This document shows, one piece after another, positions 28,333 to 35,334 of a DNA stretch of 63,177 nt; positions within the stretch are counted from its first letter, which is position 1, and every line of letters starts with the position of its first letter. Below the pieces are notes generated by a model. The model saw nothing but the letters and a program-made list of their open reading frames with translations. It was not told where the DNA came from and did not search any database. Origin of the DNA: an uncultured Pseudohongiella sp. (GTDB taxonomy: Bacteria > Pseudomonadota > Gammaproteobacteria > Pseudomonadales > Pseudohongiellaceae); NCBI GenBank assembly GCA_902537815.1, contig CACBCS010000011.1, positions 1-63,177 on the forward strand, read 5' to 3'. A program made the translations under genes and the position numbers.

Positions 28333-28520
28333 TGCTCAGACAATACCTAGAACAGCGTCACATTGATCTAGACAGTGGCCGAGGCTGCTTAGCTTTAGAG
28401 CGTGAATACCGGAGAGCACTTGAAGTCCTGGCCTATGAAGACGGATGGAACGACCGGCGTGATTTCTTTTATATACGGGCACTACGACAAAACCTGAAGT
28501 CATGTCTTTGGCCAGTTATG
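28226..28520. repeat. Segmental duplication, copy 2
   Basis: Pairs with 22249-22580 in the same orientation about 6 kb away. It covers the end of array protein 7 and most of the RHH gene. Because array protein 7 is whole here and only its end is present at 22249, this copy keeps the more complete arrangement. Confidence 0.85.
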
Positions 28521-28570
28521 TAAGACGGTCAATAACGAAGTCGCACTCCGAGGAACGCAAAAGTAGAAGA
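28329..28570 (+). pseudogene. RHH_4-like gene, frameshifted copy
   Basis: The open frame runs 64 codons (MMLRQYLEQRHIDLDSGRG...) and then leaves the family. Compared with 22353, CTACCAGACAAACC has become CTACGACAAAACC; two bases lost and one gained shift the frame. The later VRKMVTVF helix is missing in any frame. The first helix region CLALEREYRRALEVLAYEDG is intact, so a shortened protein could still be made. Confidence 0.7.
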
Positions 28571-28576
28571 GTAGGC

Positions 28577-28631
28577 TTTTAAAAAACCGCCTCACCCAAT
28601 ACCGATACGGGGTAACAACAAGATGAGGCGG
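28577..28631 (-). terminator. Repeated hairpin element, copy 1
   Basis: On the minus strand the outer arms CCGCCTCA and TGAGGCGG pair, with a short inner stem (TACC with GGTA), and TTTTTT follows, so it can end transcription of the gene at 28776-29480. About 50 bases, including the loops, match the element at 32274-32337 on the other strand. Conserved loops are unusual for a plain terminator. Confidence 0.6.
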
Positions 28632-28775
28632 GACCTTAACTACAAAGTCGTTAGTGTAACGGTGTGGGCTGGCAGTCAGATTAAAACGGGCCAGCTATTT
28701 ATGACAGAATGTTTTCACTATCTCATAAATTAGCGGTATCGGGCAGATAGGGGAGGCATCTACCTCCCTATTTTG

Positions 28776-29480
28776 CTAGTCTTTAGGCCAGTTCATCACT
28801 GGTGTTATCAACGAAGTATTGAGTAATTCGCGCACATCGCCTACTTCGCTTCGATACTCTTCAAAAGCACTTGATCCCCTGACCGCTGTATCTAGCTCGA
28901 CGAGAGATTCGAAATCTTGTGCTCCAAGGTAAACGAAATGAGTTGCTTCACTATTCCCTAAGAGTATTCTGTTCAATCCATAAGAGTTGGAAATAACCCC
29001 ACTCTGAACATTTGCATCCATCAGTTCGCTCCAGGAAGCAGCGAAGAGCTCCGCATCATTGACCTTCATGTCGAACTTCATAAAGACAGAGTCTTGAGTC
29101 CAGTCACCAACTTCAATCGCAGGAATTATTGCATACTCCGTAACTGGCGTGGCTGCACTAGCCATTTCTTGACGAAAAATTACCGCGTCTGCGCATGTTT
29201 GGACTAACTCCTGCGCTTCACTGAAGTCATCCATATTCTCATAAGAAACGATAAAAAAATGAGTTGAGCTTGCAGAACCATTAATCGTTTCCGCCATCAG
29301 CCCGACATCTGCAGGCATCTGACTGCCACAACTGGAGGACTTAAATTTGTCCATTGCTGCCACTACGCCAGCCGGATTATTTACATTGAAAAAATAAAAA
29401 GCGTGGAGGACATGCTGGCCCTGAGCCAACGCGGTATTCACGGCAAGTAGCAAGAAGATGCTTAATATAGTCTTTTTCAT
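28776..29480 (-). CDS. Secreted protein of unknown function, 234 aa
   Basis: Signal peptide MKKTILSIFLLLAVNTALAQG, then two similar-looking halves, each with short strand/helix patterns (HVLHAFYFFNVNNPAGVV; DSVFMKFDMKVNDAELFA) and FFIVSYENMDDF / HFVYLGAQDFESL. This suggests a tandem dimeric alpha/beta-barrel (ABM-like) fold, which is inference. AAGGAA ribosome site. A terminator-like hairpin lies about 145 bases downstream. Confidence 0.7.
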   Translation of the reverse strand: MKKTILSIFLLLAVNTALAQGQHVLHAFYFFNVNNPAGVVAAMDKFKSSSCGSQMPADVGLMAETINGSASSTHFFIVSYENMDDFSEAQELVQTCADAVIFRQEMASAATPVTEYAIIPAIEVGDWTQDSVFMKFDMKVNDAELFAASWSELMDANVQSGVISNSYGLNRILLGNSEATHFVYLGAQDFESLVELDTAVRGSSAFEEYRSEVGDVRELLNTSLITPVMNWPKD

Positions 29481-29817
29481 AAAAATTCCTTAAGAGAAAA
29501 GTTGAGAGTCCAAAGTCATCGCCAGGTAGAGAGTCACTGCCAAGGGCAAAAAGTGCTACCCACTCCTGAGCTTCAACGCCATATTAGACGATCCGGTATA
29601 CACTGCGTGCCTTTGATTATGCACAAAAATGGTGCGCGGCTGGGTCCGCACTGGATTATGATTTGGCTAGTAATCAACGAAACCCTCGCAGTGTTTGGCG
29701 AGTTATACAGGAATTAATCTCCTTTCGCGAAGCCTTTCGAGGAGTTTCTTTTTCGTTTTTCACTCTTGCAAAGCATTCTAATTCGTTCATTGCTCCCGCT
29801 CACTCAATTTACCCACA
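29481..29817. other. Spacer without a gene
   Basis: About 340 bases between the divergent secreted-protein gene and the RHH remnant. No supported frame. A palindrome-like stretch at 29620-29636 (TGCAC and GGTGC around 7 bases) is noted but not assigned. Confidence 0.4.
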
Positions 29818-29901
29818 GACATATCTTTGGCCAGTCATGTGCGGAAGATAGTGACGGTCTTTCTGTTCGATGAATATGCAAATTTAATAAAAGCTGAATA
29901 G
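29818..29901 (+). pseudogene. RHH_4-like gene, 3' fragment
   Basis: Codes DISLASHVRKIVTVFLFDE and eight more residues before a stop, nearly identical in DNA to about 22528-22585 of the intact gene. The front of the gene is absent. It marks a third insertion or duplication of this unit. Confidence 0.7.
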
Positions 29902-29943
29902 AAAATTCTTCTATTTTTGGGGATTTTTAGATAGGGTCAGTGA

Positions 29944-30342
29944 ATGAAAAAACAAAGCCTAATACTTTCTTTGCTGCTAGCAACGACAACGTTCTGGTCA
30001 CCATCTTTTGGGGAATGGATTAAATCTGCAGAATCTGAAGATGGATCGTTTTACATCAATCTCAGTGATATAAGAAAGGACGACGGGTATGTTTATTGGT
30101 GGCAGCTGAATGACTTAATAGAACCAAATGATAAGGGGATTCTTTCTGCTACCACATACCACCAAAGTGACTGCACCTGGTTTAGAACCAAATATTTACG
30201 TGGAAAGGCGTTTAAAGCCAACATGGCAGAGGGAGCTGCGGAACGTGTTTATGACTACGAAAATCCAAAGTGGATTTATCCAGCAGGACACTTACAGGGC
30301 CAACTCGTGCAAGATGTTTGCGATTACGTTGCTAGCAATTGA
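29944..30342 (+). CDS. Secreted protein, surface-adhesin E-like
   Basis: 132 aa with signal peptide MKKQSLILSLLLATTTFWS and FGEW at the mature end. The pattern FYINLSDIRKDDGYVYWWQL, a central Cys (SDCTWFRTKYL) and a C-terminal Cys (VQDVCDYV) resembles the adhesin-E-like family of small periplasmic or surface proteins. The two cysteines may form a disulfide. Role unknown. Confidence 0.6.
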   Translation: MKKQSLILSLLLATTTFWSPSFGEWIKSAESEDGSFYINLSDIRKDDGYVYWWQLNDLIEPNDKGILSATTYHQSDCTWFRTKYLRGKAFKANMAEGAAERVYDYENPKWIYPAGHLQGQLVQDVCDYVASN

Positions 30343-30383
30343 GGATCCGATACAACTGTTGGGCATGGTTGGGACTGTGCTTG

Positions 30384-30953
30384 CTATCGACCGCATAGTC
30401 TGAGGAATAGGACTTGGAATGCTGGATTTTCGAGGCATTCCTTCTCTCTCTCTCTAATCTCTCGTTCAATTTTACCAACTTCCAATACCCAAGCGGCAAC
30501 ATCCGGGTTCTCAGTGGCTACCTTCAATATATTGGCTCTGAGTTCGTCAAATTCATCGGCATATTGTGTTTCGATGTTTGCCATTGAGATTCCATTCACT
30601 CCTGCGATACTCTGAAAGGAATCCTGGAAATTTCTAGCCACTTGGTCCGTCGCGAATTTCGGCCAGCAAATTTGCTCTTGGATACGAGTATGTGACCAAT
30701 TAGATTTTCTGCACTCCACATTGTATTTTTCAATATTATTGTATTCGTTATATTGGGAATAGAGGTCAATCTTAGCGGCTTCAAGCTGATTAAATAGGGT
30801 AAGAAATGGTTTTTTGCCGATTACAGTAATTTGCTCGATCGGTTTGCTTTCGTTATCTTCAGCTGTACCTGATGACGTCGTATTTTGTCCGACAGCTGAC
30901 ATGGAATAACACACAGACGCCAAGGTAAACGCAAAACATCTTGCCCAACTCAT
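30384..30953 (-). CDS. Exported protein with ITVIGKKP motif
   Basis: 189 aa. A signal peptide (about 1-22) is followed by an acidic stretch and PIEQITVIGKKPFLTLFNQL, reminiscent of a group of uncharacterised periplasmic proteins that carry a TonB-box-like sequence before a helical domain. Five cysteines (CRKSNWSH, ICWPKF, KECLEN, RLCGR) may form disulfides. GGAAA ribosome site. No operon partner. Confidence 0.6.
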   Translation of the reverse strand: MSWARCFAFTLASVCYSMSAVGQNTTSSGTAEDNESKPIEQITVIGKKPFLTLFNQLEAAKIDLYSQYNEYNNIEKYNVECRKSNWSHTRIQEQICWPKFATDQVARNFQDSFQSIAGVNGISMANIETQYADEFDELRANILKVATENPDVAAWVLEVGKIEREIREREKECLENPAFQVLFLRLCGR

Positions 30954-31180
30954 CTAATGTTTCCTGAAGCAAAAAGCATTAGTTTTTGTCTCTCGTCAAA
31001 GCCAGAAATTACCGTAAAAAAGCAATGAAAGGCTTACTTTAAGCCAAGGTGGGCAACCCAGCAACTGTGTGATTGGGCACTAGATTGCTCGAACTCCGAG
31101 ACACCAGTCTTGACCCCAACTGCCTATCAGCCTGTGATGTTGTTGTCGGTTTAATTTGGATTGTTTGGAAAATTGCCAAC

Positions 31181-31612
31181 CTACTGGCTTGAAAATAGTG
31201 AGTCTGGAAGACAGATATAAAAGCTATCTGTTATCTCGGTATTTTTGTTGTAAAGCGCGATAAATTCGTTCCACATTGAATCGCCTTGGTACTCTCCAGC
31301 AGCAAAACTGGCGGTGGAGTTCAAGTGCAGCGTTGAAATCCTGCTGGAGTCCGTTACAAGACTGTCAGTATCTTCGTTGTATTGAAGTATGGGTATCACT
31401 ACTTGTTTGTTTTCTGTGACCCCATGCGATTTATACCATGCGTCATGTTTTTCAGACGCTTCTCTTAGACCTTTTTCACTCCCAGAATCTACATAATTTG
31501 ATATTCTCAGAATAGAAACTATTCCATCACATTGAATGCTTTCTTGGGTATAGGCGACGCTGACTGCAAACAGACTAGCTATAGCAAACATTGAAATCAC
31601 TGCACTTTTCAT
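31181..31612 (-). CDS. Secreted protein of unknown function, 143 aa
   Basis: Signal peptide MKSAVISMFAIASLFAVSVA, then IQCDGIVSILRISNYVDSG and a helix-rich segment (GLREASEKHDAWYKSHGVTE). The pattern is weakly like the 234-aa secreted protein at 28776, perhaps the same fold in single copy. GAGGAAG ribosome site. Confidence 0.6.
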   Translation of the reverse strand: MKSAVISMFAIASLFAVSVAYTQESIQCDGIVSILRISNYVDSGSEKGLREASEKHDAWYKSHGVTENKQVVIPILQYNEDTDSLVTDSSRISTLHLNSTASFAAGEYQGDSMWNEFIALYNKNTEITDSFYICLPDSLFSSQ

Positions 31613-31742
31613 TTGGTCTTCCTCGGTCTTATTACTAGGGAGAGCACATTTTAGCGACGCAGTATGACCATAAAATTAAGATTTTATGACAATATCATTT
31701 GCATGACCGTTTGGCCGAAACGGCAGAAGAAGGAAAATATTT

Positions 31743-31805
31743 ATGAAGAAATCTCTCCTACTTCTAGCAGCAATAGCGTCAGGATGTAGACTTACGTCTA
31801 CGTAG
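31743..31805 (+). CDS. 20-aa lipoprotein-signal peptide
   Basis: MKKSLLLLAAIASGCRLTST, a complete lipobox (IASGC) followed by five residues and a stop. AAGGAAAA ribosome site. It may be an entericidin-sized lipopeptide or the 5' stub of a lost lipoprotein gene. The next small gene begins 2 bases later. Confidence 0.35.
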   Translation: MKKSLLLLAAIASGCRLTST

Positions 31806-31807
31806 CA

Positions 31808-31978
31808 ATGTTAATATTCGCGCTATTAATTGCGACAGCATGGGAGATTTACTGGACCTATCATGCATGTTGCATAGCCGCCAAGCGCCACGAGAGAAGG
31901 AAATTCCTATTTTTTCTAGTTTTTAGTCTGCTTGGCATACCTGAGATAATTTACATTCGCAAGAAAGAGCAAATATGA
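31808..31978 (+). CDS. 56-aa two-span membrane protein
   Basis: MLIFALLIATAWEIYWTYHA, a basic loop (AAKRHERRK) and a second hydrophobic span FLFFLVFSLLGIPEIIYI. Well-formed for a hairpin membrane protein, but no homologous copy is in the window. It follows the 20-aa frame by 2 bases. The hairpin element at 32274 is the first terminator downstream. Confidence 0.45.
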   Translation: MLIFALLIATAWEIYWTYHACCIAAKRHERRKFLFFLVFSLLGIPEIIYIRKKEQI

Positions 31979-31986
31979 AGAACCTT

Positions 31987-32148
31987 TTAGCTGCTCTCCT
32001 TGTCCTCATGATCTGCATCCTGATTATTTCCTTCCTGCCGTTCACTCTGTTTGTCTGAGTCCTTCTCTGGGCTGTCAGGCTTAGGAGGAGCCATCCAGCC
32101 AGACTTGTGCATATCCTTCTCACTGCTGGCTTCATACTTGATACACAT
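31987..32148 (-). CDS. KDMHKSGWMAPP small protein A
   Basis: 53 aa, hydrophilic: MCIKYEASSEKDMHKSGWMA then PPKPDSPEKDSDKQ and an acidic tail. The motif KDMHKSGWMAPP[KR]P recurs in the 52-aa protein at 33988-34146, and its start in a truncated frame at 32342. Two different tails behind one conserved block support a real coding family. Probably cytosolic and partly disordered. Confidence 0.55.
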   Translation of the reverse strand: MCIKYEASSEKDMHKSGWMAPPKPDSPEKDSDKQSERQEGNNQDADHEDKESS

Positions 32149-32273
32149 AATTAGCCTCTCTTTTCTCTAACTATTATATATTTTGGAAACGTCCTGTCAC
32201 TGTTGATAGCTAGTACGTTTAAATCTACTGGTTTGTCCCTACTTTGTCCAAGTCTGATTGTGGGAACGTGGAC

Positions 32274-32337
32274 CCGCCTCACCTTGTTGTAACCTCTGTA
32301 TCGCGGTATTGGGTGAGGCGGCTTTTTTCTTTTTTTA
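32274..32337 (+). terminator. Repeated hairpin element, copy 2
   Basis: CCGCCTCACC (from 32274) pairs with GGTGAGGCGG (to 32321), then CTTTTTTCTTTTTTT. It ends plus-strand transcription from the small genes at 31743-31978. Similarity to the minus strand of 28577-28631 covers the whole hairpin and weakly extends upstream (ATAGCT...GTTT-AATCT-ACTG), so the unit may be about 140 bases and could be a small RNA with its terminator. Confidence 0.6.
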
Positions 32338-32341
32338 AAAT

Positions 32342-32383
32342 TCAATTTTGCATATCTTTGTCTGATTTAGTGTCGTCAGTCAT
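32342..32383 (-). pseudogene. KDMHKSGW small gene, truncated copy C
   Basis: Codes MTDDTKSDKDMQN and a stop. The first 11 residues match protein B (MTDDTKSNKDM) and the upstream DNA also matches, but the frame ends where the hairpin element copy 2 joins. This looks like a break point of rearrangement. Confidence 0.6.
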
Positions 32384-32407
32384 GTCGCTTGCGTCCCATC
32401 ATCAAAC

Positions 32408-32452
32408 TCACTTTTTTTTCAAAATCGGCTCAAGCAAGCCTAGGTTGGTCCT
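32408..32452. repeat. Intergenic repeat E, partial copy
   Basis: TTTTTTTCAAAATCGGCTC followed by AAGCAAGCCTAGGTTGGTCC matches the right half of the E elements at 33423, 34163 and 35048. Like the copy at 34163, it lies just before a KDMHKSGW-type start on the minus strand. Confidence 0.5.
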
Positions 32453-32738
32453 ATTACGTGAAAAAGGCATGAAAGCCCTCCCTCGCCCCTTATAATTGGG
32501 ACCACTCTAAAGGGCTTTTGAGAGAGGTATCGTTGAATTTTTGGTACCTAGGTTGGCACCTATATGTAGGTATGTATCTATCCATCTGCGTCGATATCAG
32601 CCCCCTTACTGCAAATGACTCTCATTTAACTTTTAATCAATAAACGACAGGAAGTTGGCAAAAATCTAAGTACAATGAAGAACCATATCGGTGGGAATCA
32701 TCGTTCCTACGAGTATCTTCAATCCTAAGTGGCACTTT
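32453..32738. other. Spacer with a hairpin
   Basis: No gene seen. AAAGCCCT (from 32471) pairs with AGGGCTTT (to about 32518) across a long loop and is followed by T, a possible weak terminator. The promoter of the next small gene should lie in the AT-rich end. Confidence 0.35.
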
Positions 32739-32897
32739 ATGATGGAAATCCTATCTCTAAATACAGCACTAATAGTTACTCTAACTTCAATTACAGCATC
32801 CCTTGTTCTTTTATTGTCAATTTCTTCAGGTCACACGGTAGGCGCAAAGGTATCGGATAACTCCGATTTTTACGCCGATATAGACGGTACTTTGTAG
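32739..32897 (+). CDS. 52-aa single-span protein, paralog 1
   Basis: MMEILSLNTALIVTLTSITA then SLVLLLSISSG, followed by a polar tail ending YADIDGTL. The 53-aa protein at 32981 has the same length, span position (SLTAVAASLILFGMLLSG) and an Asp-rich end (RYTDGDNT), so the two are paralogs. The second Met is an equally good start. Function unknown. Confidence 0.5.
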   Translation: MMEILSLNTALIVTLTSITASLVLLLSISSGHTVGAKVSDNSDFYADIDGTL

Positions 32898-32980
32898 GCT
32901 CGCTTGACAGTAATGGGTAAGAACAATCACCAAGGCGCACCGTCTAGGTCTGTGTCATTGATATCGCAAAGGTAAATACG

Positions 32981-33142
32981 ATGGAAACTATTTTTGATAC
33001 CGCAGTTCTTATGGTCTCCCTTACCGCTGTTGCAGCATCCCTTATACTATTTGGGATGCTGCTGTCAGGTAAATTGGGCGCGACCGATTTTAGAGTGTTT
33101 GATAAGTCTAAGATTAGATACACGGATGGCGATAATACTTAA
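32981..33142 (+). CDS. 53-aa single-span protein, paralog 2
   Basis: METIFDTAVLMVSLTAVAAS, LILFGMLLSGKLGA, then a basic/polar tail. AAGG ribosome site eight bases before the ATG. It lies 83 bases after its paralog on the same strand, a tandem duplication. Confidence 0.55.
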   Translation: METIFDTAVLMVSLTAVAASLILFGMLLSGKLGATDFRVFDKSKIRYTDGDNT

Positions 33143-33422
33143 GACTTTCGTGATCAAACGCGGAAAAAGGGCAGGAAGGGGTTACCAGCGTTTCGTCTTC
33201 CGAGCCGCTTCGCGAGTCGGTCCTCGACAAATCGCGAATATTAGACCTGAAATAGCTGTTTAGCAGTTTAAAACTTTTATTATCATCAATTTCATACGCA
33301 TATACTTGGACGCCTGATGCTTCGATTTTTAATTCTAATTTTATGACCTCGTAGCCTCCCAGCTTGTGTCAGCCTTCACAGCTATTGCTATCAATTAGCG
33401 CAATCCATCTCATCATATAGGC

Positions 33423-33515
33423 GCGATACTCAGATTTGAAAATTATCTAGTTTTGATGTGATGCTGGATACAGGAGCAGTTGTTTCAAATCATCTCACGC
33501 AAAAGTTGATTCATA
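33423..33515. repeat. Intergenic repeat E, copy 1
   Basis: Begins CGATACTCAGATTTGAAAAT and continues TATCTAGTTTTGATGTGATG to CAAAAGTTGATT. Matches copies at 34163 and 35048 over about 90 bases in the same orientation. Its end overlaps the last codons of array protein 8. The rest of 33143-33422 shows no gene. Confidence 0.65.
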
Positions 33516-33995
33516 AGTATCATACTTGCCGAAATATGTGGTTAGTGGTTGGTCGGCGATCCGACTATCAACAAATGAGACAAAGTCAGGGTTATACATT
33601 TCCTTGAATTCATTCCACCATTTACGACTACGTTTGGTTCCAAGATGAACATTCAATACTTTCGCGTACGTCTCATAAACGTCGGCATCAACACCATTTT
33701 CCTGAAACTCTTGCCATTCGTATTCCCTTTGTCTAATTGTAATGAGCAAATGATGAGCAAAAACTATTTTCTCTTCTGGAGATAATTCATCCTTGGTGAA
33801 GAGACGAATCACTTCTGGACGGTCACGCCCGACAGAGATATCGTCAAGGTCCATTTTCATCATAACTCTTCTTGTTTCAGACCTAGAAAGAAGGTTTGCT
33901 TGCTTGACTTGTAAACTCAAGTAAAAAACCGAAGCTATCAAGATTATTGCCTCAACAATTTGCGCAATTGCTGATACAAGCTCTAGGTTACTCAT
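33495..33995 (-). CDS. Array-family membrane protein 8
   Basis: 166 aa. Span IAQIVEAIILIASVFYLSLQ, then VKQANLLSRSETRRVMMKMD; the helical domain ends in KWWNEFKEMYNPDFVSFVDS, nearly the same as the end of the amber-interrupted copy 5. Start and the stop of small protein B overlap as ATGAGTAA, so it is coupled to that gene. Confidence 0.8.
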   Translation of the reverse strand: MSNLELVSAIAQIVEAIILIASVFYLSLQVKQANLLSRSETRRVMMKMDLDDISVGRDRPEVIRLFTKDELSPEEKIVFAHHLLITIRQREYEWQEFQENGVDADVYETYAKVLNVHLGTKRSRKWWNEFKEMYNPDFVSFVDSRIADQPLTTYFGKYDTYESTFA

Positions 33996-34146
33996 ATTTT
34001 TCTCCAGTAATGCTAGCTCTCGCTTTGCGGTAGGCGTCTTTTGCTATTTGTCTCGCTTCTTCAATCTCTTTAAATACATTCGGTCTTGGCGGTGCCATCC
34101 AGCCTGATTTGTGCATATCTTTGTTTGATTTAGTGTCGTCAGTCAT
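33988..34146 (-). CDS. KDMHKSGWMAPP small protein B
   Basis: 52 aa: MTDDTKSNKDMHKSGWMAPP, RPNVFKEIEEARQIAKDAYR and a basic end. The second half looks like one amphipathic helix. Its stop overlaps the start of array protein 8. The conserved block is shared with proteins A and C. The coupling suggests that it is an accessory partner of the array family. Confidence 0.6.
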   Translation of the reverse strand: MTDDTKSNKDMHKSGWMAPPRPNVFKEIEEARQIAKDAYRKARASITGEKYE

Positions 34147-34162
34147 CACTACACAAGTTAGG

Positions 34163-34258
34163 CCGGATACTCAGATTTCAAGAGATTATCTGGTTTTAGT
34201 GTGATTTTTGAGAGGAGAGCCATTTTATCAAATCAGCTCTTGCAAAAGTGGGTTGGTT
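34163..34258. repeat. Intergenic repeat E, copy 2
   Basis: GGATACTCAGATTTCAAGAG, TTATCTGGTTTTAGTGTGAT and GCAAAAGTGGGTTGGT are shared with the other copies. TTTCAAGAG here has a matching CTCTTGCAAA 55 bases later, a bulged inverted repeat. It forms the upstream region of small protein B. Confidence 0.65.
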
Positions 34259-34262
34259 TACT

Positions 34263-34619
34263 TTACTCGTCTAAGGATAACGAAATGAATTTCACAACAT
34301 AGCCATAAAGCAAGGGATGAAGTGAATACGCTGTTGACACTCCTAGTTCATCCGCATTCAGTGCATTAAAGCTGTTAGATGCGATGGAAATCCATGCAAT
34401 CAACAAACCAAGCCACCCAAAATAAACTGCACCCTCGCCCACTCTCCGCGCAAGCGTTTTCTCTTTACTTGCTAAGAGCGCATTACTAGTCACTCCAGCT
34501 AACACCAATAAAGCAGCCTCCAGATGAAAATAGGAGCTAATCCCTAACGATAGCATGGCCCCTAAAATACCTAGTAAAGCTATGCTGATTCCTAATAGTT
34601 TCAACTTACGATTCTGCAT
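34263..34619 (-). CDS. Membrane protein of unknown function, 118 aa
   Basis: Three or four hydrophobic segments: LLGISIALLGILGAMLSLGI, ALLVLAGVTSNALLA, AVYFGWLGLLIAWISI and a weaker one near the end. The KEKTLARR stretch between spans 2 and 3 is basic, so that loop is probably cytosolic. No family recognised. Confidence 0.65.
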   Translation of the reverse strand: MQNRKLKLLGISIALLGILGAMLSLGISSYFHLEAALLVLAGVTSNALLASKEKTLARRVGEGAVYFGWLGLLIAWISIASNSFNALNADELGVSTAYSLHPLLYGYVVKFISLSLDE

Positions 34620-34690
34620 ACCTAACTAAGTTCCGAGTCGCCATTAATGATATGATGGAAAACCACTTTATACGATTCAGCTCAATTCCG

Positions 34691-34996
34691 TTAAATATCA
34701 GTCTTAGTTCCCCACTCATAAACGGAAAGGCCGTTTTCGATGCCGCCTTCAAGCAGATCCCCAGTCTCATCCAGAGCACCCTGATCAGTTCGCCAACTGA
34801 CATAGTTTTCGTGATCACGGAAAGTGTCCCACTCCTCGACTAAGGTGTAGGTCGCAGCAGATTCATCTACATACACGTTTACTTTGATACAACCCGAAAA
34901 AGCGCGTGTATCTCCTAAAACAGCTTTAAAGAAATCCCCAAGTGCGTCAAACTTTCCTTCAGCTGCTTTGAAGTTTTTTACTACTAGAGCCACCAT
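34691..34996 (-). CDS. ABM-domain (dimeric alpha/beta barrel) protein
   Basis: 101 aa of the antibiotic biosynthesis monooxygenase-like fold: VALVVKNFKAAEGKFDALGD, TRAFSGCIKVNVYVDE, YTLVEEWDTFRDHENYVSWR. Such proteins include quinol monooxygenases and heme-degrading enzymes; the particular substrate is unknown. GAGGGGAAG ribosome site. Confidence 0.75.
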   Translation of the reverse strand: MVALVVKNFKAAEGKFDALGDFFKAVLGDTRAFSGCIKVNVYVDESAATYTLVEEWDTFRDHENYVSWRTDQGALDETGDLLEGGIENGLSVYEWGTKTDI

Positions 34997-35047
34997 TCTT
35001 TCTTCCCCTCATTATTGTTAGAACCACTAGATCAGACAGTTTGAACA

Positions 35048-35136
35048 CCAGATGCGATCAAGGCAACTGGTTTAGATGTGATTTTGGAAAGGAGAGCCTT
35101 TTTTCCAAATCGGCTGATTAAAAAGTGGGTTGGTAT
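35048..35136. repeat. Intergenic repeat E, copy 3
   Basis: The left third is diverged (CAGATGCGATCAAGGCAACT), but TGGTTTAGATGTGATTTTGG, AAAGGAGAGCC and AAAAAGTGGGTTGGT match copies 1 and 2. It lies upstream of the ABM gene. 35137-35334 shows no gene. Confidence 0.55.
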
Positions 35137-35334
35137 ACTAACTACTTAAATGTAAAAATGACTTAAAGTCGGACGCGTAAAGATAAAAGCATCCACCGGG
35201 CATTTATTGTCGATAAACTGTTTACGAAGTAGAAGTAACCGCGAAATCTTCTTCTGCTCAGCAGTGGGTGTGATATTTTGAGTTGATATAGACTATCATC
35301 AAGGGCCTATTAACTTGTTAGCTAAAATATTTTT

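Noticed and set aside
29620-29636. NtrC-like palindrome TGCAC-N7-GGTGC
   Set aside because: No sigma-54 promoter (TGGC/TTGC) or nitrogen gene downstream; chance is likely.
34157-34163. GTTAGGC as an integron attC core site
   Set aside because: The other E-repeat copies lack it, no paired RYYYAAC arm is in place, and no integron integrase is present.
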